The notes: generated by a model not told the origin, from the sequence alone. A stretch of DNA of 64,000 nucleotides from Limnohabitans sp. Rim8 (GCA_945897465.1 CAMDFK010000010.1:36145-100144), one strand, 5' to 3'. Positions 44,314 to 52,968 are shown, counted from the stretch's first letter. Translations and numbers: made by a program.

Positions 44314-45357
44314 TTATTTGAAGCCCACCCGGTCCAGCATCTGCTGCACCTTGATCTGGTTCATGCCCACGGCACTGATCGGGAGCAACTCGCTTTTGAA
44401 GCTGCCACCCGTCATGGCTTTGAGGGCTGGGTTGTCAAAGCTCACGCCTTTGGCCGTGGGCCACTCGTTGTTGCCATTGGCAAAATGGTTTTGCGCCGCT
44501 GGGCTGGCCAGGTACTCCAAGAACTTGACCGCGTTGTCGGTGTTTTTGGCATGTCGGGCCACCGCGCCCCCGGCCACGTTCATGTGGGTGCCCAAGTTGT
44601 TTTGGTTGGGGAACACGATGCCCACTTTGTCCACCACGGCGCGGTCTTCCGCTTTGGTCGAGCGCATCAGCCGAGCCAAGTAATAGCTGTTGGTCACCGC
44701 CACACCGCATTCACCCGAGGCCACGCCTTTGATCTGATCGGTGTCGCCGCCTTTGGGGTTGCGGGCCATATTGCCCACGAGCGCTTTGAGCCAAACTTCG
44801 GTTTTTTGTGGGCCCAGGTGCTCGGTCATGGCACCAAACAGGCTCAGGTTGTAGGGGTGTGAGCCGCTGCGGATGCACAGTCGGCCTTTGAACTTGGCAT
44901 CGGCCAGCTTCTCGTAGCTGTCCACATCGGTTTTGCTGAACTTGAGCTTGTCGTACACGATCACACGCGCCCGGGTGGACAGGCCAAACCAAGCGGTGCC
45001 AACGTTGTCGGCGGGTTTGGCGCGCAAGTTGGCAGGGATGGCTTCTTCGAGTTTGGCCGATTTGATGGGCAAGAACAGACCATCCACCTCGGCACGCCAC
45101 AAACGGGCGGCGTCCACCAGCAAAATCACGTCAGCGGGGGAGGCTGCACCTTCGGCCTTCAGGCGGGCGAGAATACCAGCATCATCGGCATCGACCCGGT
45201 TGATCTTGATGCCGGTGGCTTTGGTGAAGTCGCTGTACATGACTTCATCGGTCGGGTAGTGGCGGGCCGAGTAGATGTTCAGCACTTTGTCTTGTGCCCA
45301 GGTCGAATTCGTGCTCAGTAGGCAGGTGATGCTCAGCAAAATTTTGTTCAGTGTCAT
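44314..45357 (-). CDS. Iron(III)-type ABC transporter periplasmic binding protein (FutA/FbpA family)
   Basis: Periplasmic ferric-iron binding protein, 347 residues, with an N-terminal signal peptide cleaved after a WAQ-like site (about residue 20). The mature part opens LNIYSARHYPTDE. The paired Tyr of the iron site are in TNSYYLARL (about residue 218-219). Permease and ATPase genes are not in the window, so this binding protein is orphan here. A Fur box precedes it, so iron starvation probably induces it. Confidence 0.88.
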   Translation of the reverse strand: MTLNKILLSITCLLSTNSTWAQDKVLNIYSARHYPTDEVMYSDFTKATGIKINRVDADDAGILARLKAEGAASPADVILLVDAARLWRAEVDGLFLPIKSAKLEEAIPANLRAKPADNVGTAWFGLSTRARVIVYDKLKFSKTDVDSYEKLADAKFKGRLCIRSGSHPYNLSLFGAMTEHLGPQKTEVWLKALVGNMARNPKGGDTDQIKGVASGECGVAVTNSYYLARLMRSTKAEDRAVVDKVGIVFPNQNNLGTHMNVAGGAVARHAKNTDNAVKFLEYLASPAAQNHFANGNNEWPTAKGVSFDNPALKAMTGGSFKSELLPISAVGMNQIKVQQMLDRVGFK

Positions 45358-45398
45358 GGTTCAGGTCAGATGAAATAAAGTCTGACGCAAGTTTAATT

Positions 45399-45417
45399 CA
45401 AATGCGAATCATTATCA
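45399..45417. promoter_or_regulatory. Fur box, divergent iron-regulated region
   Basis: 19 bases, ending ATCATTATC, match the consensus GATAATGATAATCATTATC at 14 of 19 positions. It lies between the iron binding protein gene (starts 45357, minus) and the patatin gene (starts 45436, plus), so it could repress both. Confidence 0.65.
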
Positions 45418-45435
45418 ATAAGATTTGGGAAAAGC

Positions 45436-46404
45436 ATGCAAAAAGTTCAGGGAATGGATTCGGGAACCGGTCGGCCAATTGGGCGGGCACGGTGGCTTGA
45501 CGGGCTCAGACGGGCAGGAATTTGTTGGGTTTGGTTGCTGACAGCGAGCGTGTTAACAGCCTGCGGCAGCCTGCAGCCCACCCAAGAAACCAGCGCGCCA
45601 CCCACGGCAGAGCGGCGCGTGGTGCGTCTGGGGCTGGCGCTGGGTGGGGGGGCGGCGCGGGGTTTTGCCCATGTGGGTGTGATCCAGGTGTTGGAGGAGG
45701 CTGGCATCCGCCCCAGCCATGTGGCGGGTACCTCGGCGGGGAGTTTGGTGGCAGCCTTGTATGCCAGTGGCAAAACACCCGCTGAATTGCTGCGGGTGGC
45801 CGAGTCCATGCAAGAGGCCGAGATCACCGACTGGATGCTGCCGATTTTGAACCGGGGTGCTTTGCGGGGCGAAGCCCTGGCCAAGTACGTCAACACCCAA
45901 GTGGGCGGCAAAACCCTGGAGCAAATGCAAATTCCCTTGGGGATTGTGGCCACCGATTTGGGCAACGGCCAGCCCATCACTTTCCGACGCGGCAACACAG
46001 GGGCAGCGGTGCGGGCCTCGAGTGCCGTACCGGCTGTGTTCCAGCCGGTGCGCCTGGGTGACCGTGAGTACGTGGACGGGGGCCTGGTTTCCCCTGTGCC
46101 GGTACGTCAGACCCGCGAGATGGGGGCGAACTTTGTGGTCGCGGTTGACATTTCGAGCGATCCAGAGGGCAACCCGTATGGCGACACCTTTCAGATCCTG
46201 ATGCAAACCTTTGCCATCATGGGTAAAAGCATCAACACCTTGGCACTCAAAGAGGCGGATGTGGTGATCCGGCCTGCTTTGTCGGGTGTCAAAAGCGCTG
46301 ATTTCAGTGCCCGTATGCGAGCGATTGAAGCGGGTCGTGTGGCCATGCGGGCGGCTTTGCCCGCCTTAAAGGCACGCATGGCCCAGTTTGAAGAAGGACG
46401 ATGA
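45436..46404 (+). CDS. Patatin-like phospholipase, lipoprotein
   Basis: Predicted 322-residue RssA-like patatin. The N-terminus has a lipoprotein signal (LLTASVLTAC, lipobox LTAC near residue 43). The oxyanion loop is GLALGGGAARGFAHVG (about 64-79), the catalytic Ser is in GTSAGSL (about 96-102), and the dyad Asp is in VDGGLVSPVP. It is likely a lipid acyl hydrolase facing the periplasm. It shares a divergent region with the Fur box. An alternative start at ATG 45457 would still keep the lipobox. Confidence 0.87.
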   Translation: MQKVQGMDSGTGRPIGRARWLDGLRRAGICWVWLLTASVLTACGSLQPTQETSAPPTAERRVVRLGLALGGGAARGFAHVGVIQVLEEAGIRPSHVAGTSAGSLVAALYASGKTPAELLRVAESMQEAEITDWMLPILNRGALRGEALAKYVNTQVGGKTLEQMQIPLGIVATDLGNGQPITFRRGNTGAAVRASSAVPAVFQPVRLGDREYVDGGLVSPVPVRQTREMGANFVVAVDISSDPEGNPYGDTFQILMQTFAIMGKSINTLALKEADVVIRPALSGVKSADFSARMRAIEAGRVAMRAALPALKARMAQFEEGR

Positions 46405-46470
46405 CCCAGCGCAGGTCATGGCTGTGGACCTGAGGGGGATTGGTGCACCACGCGTTTCACGATGGCCATA

Positions 46471-46503
46471 AAAAAAGGGCCGATCTTGCGATCAGCCCTT
46501 AAA
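46471..46503 (-). terminator. Intrinsic terminator of the phasin gene
   Basis: Read on the minus strand: AAGGGCTGATC / GATCGGCCCTT stem with a four-base loop and a following T7 run. The stem contains one G-T wobble pair. It ends the phasin transcript coming from 47132. The plus strand patatin gene ends at 46404. Confidence 0.7.
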
Positions 46504-46598
46504 GGGATCTCTGTTTCCCAGATGAAATTCAAAGAGATCCGAGGAGACAACTTGCCAAACGGCAGTAAGGCACTTGCAAAACCGGCCTGCCGCAAATA

Positions 46599-47132
46599 TC
46601 ACTTCTTTTTGCTGGCCTTGGGGGCCGCGGTTTGGGTCACAGCAGCCAGGTTGGTCTCGGCCATGTCGGTGGCTTGTTTGACGGCTTTTTGCACGGACTC
46701 GAAAGCGGTGTTGGCAGCGGTCATGGCACCCTTCATCATGGCCACGGCATGCTCGGAACCGGCAGGGGCGTTTTGTGCGGCGCTGTCGACCAAGCTGGCG
46801 AATTGCTTTTGCGCAGCAGCGGTTTGGGCTTCAAAAGCTTTGGTGAATTCGCTGCTGGTGCCCGAGGCGATGTCATACAGTTGGCGGCTGTAAGCGGCGG
46901 TTTTTTCAGCCAAAGGCTGGAACAGATTGGCTTGCATGGCCAGCAGTTCTTGGGCGTCTTTGACGCTCATGGCCGCTTGGGTGTTGTTGGCGGACTCGTC
47001 CAAGGCAGTTTTTGCAACGCTCAGGTTCAGTTCGACCATTTTTTCCACGCCTTCGAAGGCTTTGGCGGTCAGGCCAAACAGGGTTTCCACATTGGCTTTT
47101 TGCGAGGCGACGATTTGTTCGGGTGTCATCAT
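46599..47132 (-). CDS. Phasin family protein
   Basis: Amphipathic helical protein of 177 residues with the PHA-granule surface protein profile: an [16 protein letters not shown]-terminus, long Ala/Gln-rich helices and a Lys-rich tail (APKASKKK). It coats polyhydroxyalkanoate granules or acts as a related chaperone. ATG 47132 is chosen next to another ATG at 47129 after a GGAG site; a longer frame upstream is weaker. It has a terminator and a candidate PhaR operator. Confidence 0.85.
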   Translation of the reverse strand: MMTPEQIVASQKANVETLFGLTAKAFEGVEKMVELNLSVAKTALDESANNTQAAMSVKDAQELLAMQANLFQPLAEKTAAYSRQLYDIASGTSSEFTKAFEAQTAAAQKQFASLVDSAAQNAPAGSEHAVAMMKGAMTAANTAFESVQKAVKQATDMAETNLAAVTQTAAPKASKKK

Positions 47133-47199
47133 GAGGGGCTCCAGATAAGGTTGTGATTTCAAGAAGACTGCGCCGAAACTGACCGGGGCCGTACAACTT

Positions 47200-47214
47200 T
47201 GTTGCAGTGCAGCA
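47200..47214. promoter_or_regulatory. Candidate PhaR operator upstream of phasin
   Basis: TGTTGCAGTGCAGCA in the 186-base region before the phasin gene. On the minus strand it reads TGCTGCACTGCAACA, a TGC-rich dyad like the PhaR repressor sites before phasin genes in other PHA-producing bacteria. This is pattern recognition, not a matched consensus, and the phaR gene is not in the window. Confidence 0.45.
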
Positions 47215-47318
47215 TAGGTTGAATTTTAGGGTTTCTACCAAGTATTGCAAGGGTATGGACCTGTTCATGGCTCAGTTTAGAGAGGATTTTCTAGAATCGG
47301 CTTGCTCCGTATCAAACC

Positions 47319-48248
47319 ATGCACGCTTATTACGCCGACCACTTTGTCCTGCCCCTGCCCGAAGGCCACCGCTTTCCGATGCGCAAGTACAGCCGCTTGC
47401 GCGACCGATTGACGCTTGAGCTGCCTGGTGTGCTGATGCGCGAGGCGCCTGCTGCAAGTGATGGCGAGCTGGCGCTGGTGCACACACCCACCTACATCCA
47501 GGGCGTGGCCACGGGCACACTGGACCCCGCTTTGCAGCGGGAGATCGGTTTCCCCTGGAGCCCGGCCATGGCCGAGCGGGCGCGCCGTTCGGTCGGGGCC
47601 ACGGTGGCGGCCGCCCGCGATGCGCTGGCGCAGGGCGTGGCGGGCAACCTGGCAGGCGGCACGCACCACGCGTATGCCCACAAAGGGGGTGGCTTTTGTG
47701 TGTTCAACGACATTGCTGTCACCGCCCGCCTGATGCAGGCCGAGGCTTGGCGACATCAACGCCAGACATTGAACGTGGCCGTGATCGACCTGGACGTTCA
47801 CCAAGGCAACGGCACTGCACATGTGTTTGCGCAAGACCCGAGTGTGTTCACACTGTCCTTGCATGGGGAGAAAAACTTCCCTTTTCGCAAGGAACCGAGC
47901 GATGTGGATGTGGGCCTGCCGGATGGCTGCACCGACGAGCCTTATTTGGCGGCCTTGCACCAAGCCCTCCAATCCCTGCAGGACCGCTTTGACCCCCAAC
48001 TGGTGATTTACTTGGCCGGGGCCGACCCGCACGAGGGCGACCGCCTAGGGCGGCTCAAATTGACGATGGATGGCATGCAGGCCCGCGACAGGGTGGTGCT
48101 GGATTGGGCCTGGCAGCGCAGGCTGCCGGTGGTGCTGTGCATGGGCGGGGGATATGGACACGACATCGAGACCACGGTGCAGGTGCAAATGCAGACCTGG
48201 GATGTCGCCTTGGGCTATTGGCAACGCTGGCACAATCTTGGGCGATGA
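47319..48248 (+). CDS. Histone deacetylase-family protein (acetylpolyamine/AcuC-like deacetylase)
   Basis: Arginase-deacetylase fold enzyme, 309 residues, with likely Zn(II)-dependent deacetylase activity. Motifs in order: THHAYAHKGGGFCVFNDIAV (about residues 111-130), the metal Asp and His in IDLDVHQGNGT (about 155-165), and the second metal Asp in LAGADPHEGDRLG, then GGGY. Targets could be acetylated small molecules or proteins. The ATGA overlap with the thioesterase gene shows translational coupling. It opens an apparently five- or six-gene operon. Confidence 0.9.
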   Translation: MHAYYADHFVLPLPEGHRFPMRKYSRLRDRLTLELPGVLMREAPAASDGELALVHTPTYIQGVATGTLDPALQREIGFPWSPAMAERARRSVGATVAAARDALAQGVAGNLAGGTHHAYAHKGGGFCVFNDIAVTARLMQAEAWRHQRQTLNVAVIDLDVHQGNGTAHVFAQDPSVFTLSLHGEKNFPFRKEPSDVDVGLPDGCTDEPYLAALHQALQSLQDRFDPQLVIYLAGADPHEGDRLGRLKLTMDGMQARDRVVLDWAWQRRLPVVLCMGGGYGHDIETTVQVQMQTWDVALGYWQRWHNLGR

Positions 48249-48697
48249 ACACCCCAGTTTCACCCATCACCAAGCCCCAAGCCGACGCCCGCAGCAGCTA
48301 CAAGGCGTTTCGCCCTATCAGCACCCGCTGGATGGACAACGATGTCTATGGCCATGTGAACAACGTGGTGTACTACAGCTGGTTCGACACCGCCGTGAAC
48401 GCCACCCTGATCGAGCAGGGCGTGCTCGACATCCACGCGGGCAGCACCATCGGCCTGGTGGTGGAAACCCAGTGTTTTTACTTTTCGCCGCTGGCCTTCC
48501 CTCAAACCATTGACGCGGGCATCCGTGTGGCCAAGCTGGGCACGTCCAGCGTGCGCTACGAGGTCGGCTTGTTCGCCCAAGGCGAAGACCTGAGCGCCGC
48601 CCGAGGCCACTTTGTGCATGTGTACGTCGACCGCGAGACCCGCCGCCCCGTGCCCCTGCCAGCCGCACTCAAAGCATTTTTGGAGACATTGACATGA
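48245..48697 (+). CDS. 4HBT-family acyl-CoA thioesterase
   Basis: Hotdog-fold thioesterase of 150 residues. The active-site motif is TRWMDNDVYGHVNNVVYYSW (about residues 25-44), with the Asp and GHVNN typical of 4-hydroxybenzoyl-CoA thioesterase. ATG 48245 overlaps the deacetylase stop and ends overlapping the nitroreductase start, so three genes are translated in coupled fashion. The substrate acyl-CoA is unknown. Confidence 0.87.
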   Translation: MNTPVSPITKPQADARSSYKAFRPISTRWMDNDVYGHVNNVVYYSWFDTAVNATLIEQGVLDIHAGSTIGLVVETQCFYFSPLAFPQTIDAGIRVAKLGTSSVRYEVGLFAQGEDLSAARGHFVHVYVDRETRRPVPLPAALKAFLETLT

Positions 48698-49431
48698 GCA
48701 TTTTGGACATCGGACCCCAGGTCAGCACCCGCGTGAACGACCCAGCCAGCGTGGACGCGGCGATCTTGAGCCGCTTTTCGGCCCGTGCCTATTTGCCCCA
48801 AGCGGTGGAGCGCAGCGTGTTGCAAGAGGTGCTGAGCATTGCCGCCCGTTCGCCCAGCGGCACCAACACCCAGCCTTGGAAGGTCTATGTGCTGCAAGGC
48901 GCCAAGCGCGACGAGCTGGTGGCCAAGACCTGCGCCGCGCACGATGCCATCAGCGCCAATCCGGCTCTGGCCACTGAATACGCCGAGGCCTACGACTATT
49001 ACCCCGAAAAATGGGTCAGCCCCTACATCGACCGCCGCCGCGAGTGCGGTTTTGGTCTGTATGGCGTGCTGGGCATTGGCAAGGGCGACAAGGCCATGAT
49101 GCACGCGCAGCACCAGAAAAACTTCCGCTTTTTCGATGCGCCCGTGGGCCTGATGTTCACCATTGACAAAGTCATGGGCCGGGGCAGCTTGCTCGACTAC
49201 GGCATGTTCTTGCAAAGCATCATGGTCGCTGCCCGCTCGCGTGGCCTGCACACCTGCCCACAAGCAGCGTGGAATGGCTTCGCCAAAATCATCTTGCCCC
49301 ATGTGGGCGCGGGTGAGAACGAAATGTTGGTCTGCGGCATGTCGCTCGGCTATGCCGACGAAGCAGCCTTGGTCAACACTTTCCAGACCACACGGGTGCC
49401 AGCGCAAGACTTCACCCAATGGGTGGACTGA
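48694..49431 (+). CDS. Nitroreductase family flavoprotein
   Basis: FMN-dependent nitroreductase/oxidoreductase, 245 residues. FMN contacts are in the RFSARAYLP N-terminal loop (about 26-34), the ARSPSGTNTQPWKVYVL segment (about 50-66) and the C-terminal GMSLGYAD. The start overlaps the thioesterase stop by ATGA. Possible substrates are quinones or nitro compounds. Its product with the deacetylase and thioesterase suggests modification or salvage of an acylated aromatic or amide compound, which is inference. Confidence 0.87.
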   Translation: MSILDIGPQVSTRVNDPASVDAAILSRFSARAYLPQAVERSVLQEVLSIAARSPSGTNTQPWKVYVLQGAKRDELVAKTCAAHDAISANPALATEYAEAYDYYPEKWVSPYIDRRRECGFGLYGVLGIGKGDKAMMHAQHQKNFRFFDAPVGLMFTIDKVMGRGSLLDYGMFLQSIMVAARSRGLHTCPQAAWNGFAKIILPHVGAGENEMLVCGMSLGYADEAALVNTFQTTRVPAQDFTQWVD

Positions 49432-49472
49432 CCTTTTATCTCAACGTGCTTCTGTAAAGACAAGGGCCTGGT

Positions 49473-51347
49473 TTGGGATTCGAAGCACTGGCGCTGCAAC
49501 TGCTCAATGGCCTGAGCCACGCCACCACCTTGTTCTTGATGGCCTCCGGACTGACGCTGATTTTTGGCGTGACCCGGATCGTCAATTTTGCGCACGGCAG
49601 CTTCTTCATGCTGGGCGCTTTGTGGTCGGCGCATGCGGTGACGAACTGGTGGCCCGCCATGGCGGACACTGCTTGGGGCTATGGCGCGGTGATCTTGATG
49701 GGCGCCTGTGTGGCCGCCTTGCTGGGGGCGGTGACCGAAGTCTTGCTGCTACAGCGCATGCGCCACGCGCCGCAGCTCTACCAACTGGTGGCCACCTTTG
49801 GCCTGACGCTGGCGCTGCACGACGCGATGCGCTGGTATTTCGGGCCTGAAGAGGTGTTTGCGCCGCGCTTTCCGGGCCTCAAAGGCGCTGTCCAGCTGGG
49901 CGAATCGTATTTCCCGACCTGGCAGCTCTTCACCTTGGTGCTGGGCCCGCTGGTCTGGCTGGGTTTGCAACTCTTGCTCACCCGCACGCTCTGGGGCCAG
50001 CGCGTCAAAGCCGCCACCCAAGACCGCGAGATGCTGGACGCTCTGGGGGTGAACCCTGCGCCGCTCATGCTGGGTGTGGTCATGTTGGGCTGCGGCTTGG
50101 CGGGCTTGGCCGGGGCGCTGCAATTGCCGCGCGAGCCCGCGCATTTGCAGATGGATGTGAACGTGGTGGTCGAGACCTTTGTGGTGGTGGTCACAGGCGG
50201 GCTGGGCAGCATTGGCGGGGCTTTTGTGGCGGCGGTGCTGATTGGGGTGATACACGCTTTGGGCTTGAGCTTTTTCCCGCAAGCGACTTTGGTGTTGGTG
50301 TTTTTAACCATGGCCGTGGTGCTGGTTTGGCGGCCGCAAGGGCTGGCCGGGTCGGCCGCCCATGCCGAACAGCGCGAAAGCGTGCCGGTTTTTGCGCTGT
50401 GGCCTTTAGCGGGCTGGAGTCGGGCGCTGTTTGTGGCGGTCTTTGTCGGCTTGACGCTGCTGGCCTGGGGGCAGGGCGATTACGGCCGCAGCCTGGCCGA
50501 GGACGTGATGGTGATGATGCTGTTTGGCCTGAGCCTGCAGTGGATGATGGCTTTGGGTGGCTTGGTCAGCTTTGGCCACGCGGCTTTTTTTGCGTTGGGT
50601 GCTTATGGCACGGCGCTGTCGCACCTGCATTGGGGCGCGGGGTTGCCTGCGGCATTGGCAGTGGGCATGGCGCTGGCGATGGCCGTGGCTGTGGCGTTTG
50701 GTGCTTTGGTGGTGCGCAGCAGCGGGGTGTACCTGGCCATGCTGTCGCTGGCGCTGGCGCAAATGATTTGGGCGGGGGCCACGCAGTGGGTGGGCTTGAC
50801 GGGTGGTGACAACGGTCTGATCGGCCTGCGTTTGATCGCCCCCGAGTCGCGTGCGCTGTGGGACGCGGCGCTGGGTGTCTTCATGCTTTTGGCCTTGGCG
50901 GGTATGGCCCGCGTGGCGCGATCGAGCCAGGGTGCGGCTTTGCAGGCTGTGCGAGATGCGCCGCTGCGTGCTGCGGCCAGCGGTTTGCCCGTCCAAGCGT
51001 TGCGCTATCAAGTGTTCGTGGGCAGTGCCACCCTGGCGGGTTTGGCCGGGGGCTTGTGGGCGGCTTTCAAAGGGGCGGTGTTTCCGTCGGTGGCCTCGGT
51101 GGCCATGTCGGTGGACGCTTTGTTGGTCATCTTGCTGGGCGGTGTACACCAGCTGTGGGGCGCGGCCGTGGGCAGTGCGCTCTTGGTGTGGGGCGGGGCT
51201 GAGCTGGGGCAGGGCCTGGATTATTGGCGCGGGGCTCTGGGCTTGGTCATCATGCTCGTGATGGTGTTAGCGCCCAGTGGCGTGCTGGGCGGGGTACAGT
51301 CCTTGTTGACAGCTTGGCGTTTGGGTCGCAAGGGGTCATTGGTATGA
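49473..51347 (+). CDS. Fused LivH-LivM permease of a branched-chain-type ABC transporter
   Basis: 624-residue single chain with two permease halves. Residues about 1-290 are LivH-like (QLLNGLSHATTLFLMASGLT, then GVTRIVNFAHGSFFMLGA) and about 305-624 are LivM-like (SLQWMMALGGLVSFGHAAFF). The start is TTG 49473; no ATG or GTG fits before the first segment and an AAGGG site precedes it. The fusion is less common than separate LivH and LivM. ATPases LivG and LivF follow, but no periplasmic binding protein is encoded, so one must be elsewhere. Substrate could be branched-chain amino acids, urea or an aromatic acid. Confidence 0.88.
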   Translation: MGFEALALQLLNGLSHATTLFLMASGLTLIFGVTRIVNFAHGSFFMLGALWSAHAVTNWWPAMADTAWGYGAVILMGACVAALLGAVTEVLLLQRMRHAPQLYQLVATFGLTLALHDAMRWYFGPEEVFAPRFPGLKGAVQLGESYFPTWQLFTLVLGPLVWLGLQLLLTRTLWGQRVKAATQDREMLDALGVNPAPLMLGVVMLGCGLAGLAGALQLPREPAHLQMDVNVVVETFVVVVTGGLGSIGGAFVAAVLIGVIHALGLSFFPQATLVLVFLTMAVVLVWRPQGLAGSAAHAEQRESVPVFALWPLAGWSRALFVAVFVGLTLLAWGQGDYGRSLAEDVMVMMLFGLSLQWMMALGGLVSFGHAAFFALGAYGTALSHLHWGAGLPAALAVGMALAMAVAVAFGALVVRSSGVYLAMLSLALAQMIWAGATQWVGLTGGDNGLIGLRLIAPESRALWDAALGVFMLLALAGMARVARSSQGAALQAVRDAPLRAAASGLPVQALRYQVFVGSATLAGLAGGLWAAFKGAVFPSVASVAMSVDALLVILLGGVHQLWGAAVGSALLVWGGAELGQGLDYWRGALGLVIMLVMVLAPSGVLGGVQSLLTAWRLGRKGSLV

Positions 51348-51369
51348 AGCGCGCCGCCCACCGCCCAAA

Positions 51370-51434
51370 ATGGATCGCTTCGTGCCTCGCGATGACGATG
51401 CAAATGTCATGGCGAGCGAAGCACGGCCATCCAA
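51370..51434. repeat. Dispersed inverted-repeat element, copy 3, between livHM and livG
   Basis: Palindrome with arms ATGGATCGCTTCGTGCCTCG (from 51370) and CGAGCGAAGCACGGCCATCC (to 51432), loop around GATGCAAATG. The outer arm and GATCG block recall copy 1. The element ends in CCAAGGGG, whose AAGGGG is the likely ribosome binding site of livG. An open frame runs through the repeat, but its coded residues are not LivG-like. Confidence 0.65.
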
Positions 51435-51444
51435 GGGGCCGCGC

Positions 51445-52254
51445 ATGAGCCTCAACACGGTTGTACAGGTCAGCGGTCTGGCCAAGCATTTTGGCGGCGT
51501 GCGGGCCCTGGACGGGGTCGACTTTGATGTGCCCGCAGGCCAGTGCGTGGCCTTGATCGGCCCCAACGGCGCGGGCAAGTCGACCTGTTTTGCCTGCCTG
51601 GCGGGCCAGCAGGTGCCCACTGCAGGAGAGGTCTTGTGGCAAGGCCAGTCGCTATTGGGCAAACCGCCTGCCGAGCGCCAGCGCCTGGGTGTGGCCCGCA
51701 CCTTCCAGGTGGCGCAAACCTTCGAGGCGCTCACGGTGCTGCAAAATATCCAGCTTGTGCTGCGCGGCGCTGCGCATCTTTCCTGGTGGGACCGGCTGGA
51801 CAGCCGCCAGCCCGAGCGGGCGCTGCGCCTGGCCGCGCAAGCGGGTTTGCAAGCCCAAGCCCACGCCAACGTGGCCGATTTGCCCTATGGCGCCAAAAAA
51901 CGGCTGGAGCTGGCCATGGCGCTCGCGGGCTTGCCTGACGCTGTGGCTGCCCAAGGTGCACACTCAGCCCAGTCATTGCTGCTGCTGGACGAGCCCGCTG
52001 CCGGCCTCGCCTTGGCCGAGCGGGCCGACATGATGGCGCTGGTGCGCCAGGTGGCTGCCCAAGGTGTGACGGTGCTCTACACCGAGCACAACATGGACGC
52101 CGTATTCGGCGTGGCAGACCGGGTGCTGGTGCTGATGCAAGGCCGCTTGGTGGCCGACGGCCTGCCCGATGTGGTGGCGCAAGACCCGCAGGTGCGCGAG
52201 CGCTACCTGGGGCTCGACTTCGACATGAAAGGCCTGCGCGATGCTCGCCGTTGA
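51445..52254 (+). CDS. livG: Branched-chain-type ABC transporter ATPase LivG
   Basis: ATP-binding subunit of 269 residues. Walker A is GPNGAGKST (about residues 38-46), signature motif replaces LSGGQ with LPYGAKKRLEL, and Walker B is LLLLDEPAAGL with a following His in TEHNMD. The start ATG 51445 has AAGGGG 8 bases upstream and gives the normal N-terminus VVQVSGLAKHFGG; a 25-codon extension to 51370 is made of the repeat element and is rejected. Overlaps livF by 14 bases. Confidence 0.93.
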   Translation: MSLNTVVQVSGLAKHFGGVRALDGVDFDVPAGQCVALIGPNGAGKSTCFACLAGQQVPTAGEVLWQGQSLLGKPPAERQRLGVARTFQVAQTFEALTVLQNIQLVLRGAAHLSWWDRLDSRQPERALRLAAQAGLQAQAHANVADLPYGAKKRLELAMALAGLPDAVAAQGAHSAQSLLLLDEPAAGLALAERADMMALVRQVAAQGVTVLYTEHNMDAVFGVADRVLVLMQGRLVADGLPDVVAQDPQVRERYLGLDFDMKGLRDARR

Positions 52255-52891
52255 AGGCCTGAACGCATGGTACGGCCAAGCCCAGGCTTTGTTCGACGTG
52301 CGTTTGTCGGTGGGCGAGGGCGAGTTGGTGGTCATTCAGGGCCTGAACGGCGCGGGCAAATCCACGCTGCTGCAAAGCCTGATTGGTATTGGCCCCCGTG
52401 CGCATGGCCGCATCACCTGGCAAAACGCACCCATCCAAACCTGGCCCGCGCACCGCCGCGCCCAAGCGGGTTTGGGTTTTGTGGCGGAAGACCGGCGTTT
52501 GTTCACCGGTTTGTCGGTCAAAGAAAACCTGTGGATTGCTGCACACTCGAGAACCAAGGCTCAGACCACACCCGCGCAACGCTTTGAGCACGTGATGGCC
52601 TTGTTCCCGCAACTGCAAACCATGCTGCACCGCCCGGCCAGCCAGATGAGCGGGGGAGAGCAGCAAATGCTGGCGCTGGCCCGCACGCTGATGACCGGCC
52701 CGCGCCTGCTGCTGCTGGACGAACCTTGTGAGGGCATTGCTCCGGTGCTGGTGGCGGCCATGCGCGACGCTTTGCTGCAACTGGCCCGCGAAGGCGTGGC
52801 CATGCTGGTGGCCCAGCAAAACAACATCTTGGCCCAGCATGCGCAGCGGGTGCTGGTGCTGACCAGCGGGCGCATGGATTTGGCGGCATGA
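52241..52891 (+). CDS. livF: Branched-chain-type ABC transporter ATPase LivF
   Basis: ATP-binding subunit of 216 residues. Walker A is GLNGAGKST (about residues 33-41), the signature is MSGGEQQMLALAR, and Walker B is LLLLDEPCEGIAP. The start overlaps the livG stop, so translation is coupled. It is shorter than common LivF (about 235) because of a short C-terminus. It completes the transporter operon that starts with livHM. Confidence 0.93.
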   Translation: MLAVEGLNAWYGQAQALFDVRLSVGEGELVVIQGLNGAGKSTLLQSLIGIGPRAHGRITWQNAPIQTWPAHRRAQAGLGFVAEDRRLFTGLSVKENLWIAAHSRTKAQTTPAQRFEHVMALFPQLQTMLHRPASQMSGGEQQMLALARTLMTGPRLLLLDEPCEGIAPVLVAAMRDALLQLAREGVAMLVAQQNNILAQHAQRVLVLTSGRMDLAA

Positions 52892-52968
52892 GCCCCGCTT
52901 GAGGGGGTAGGCATCCCTTACACTGCCTCACCACAACGAGCGGCCCCAGCCGCCAGAGACAAAACACC

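Noticed and set aside
45436-45456. Alternative start of the patatin gene at 45457
   Set aside because: Either start keeps the lipoprotein signal; I kept the first ATG because nothing in the sequence decides.
51370-51444. 25-codon N-terminal extension of livG
   Set aside because: It is encoded by the inverted-repeat element, has no LivG similarity, and ATG 51445 has its own ribosome binding site.
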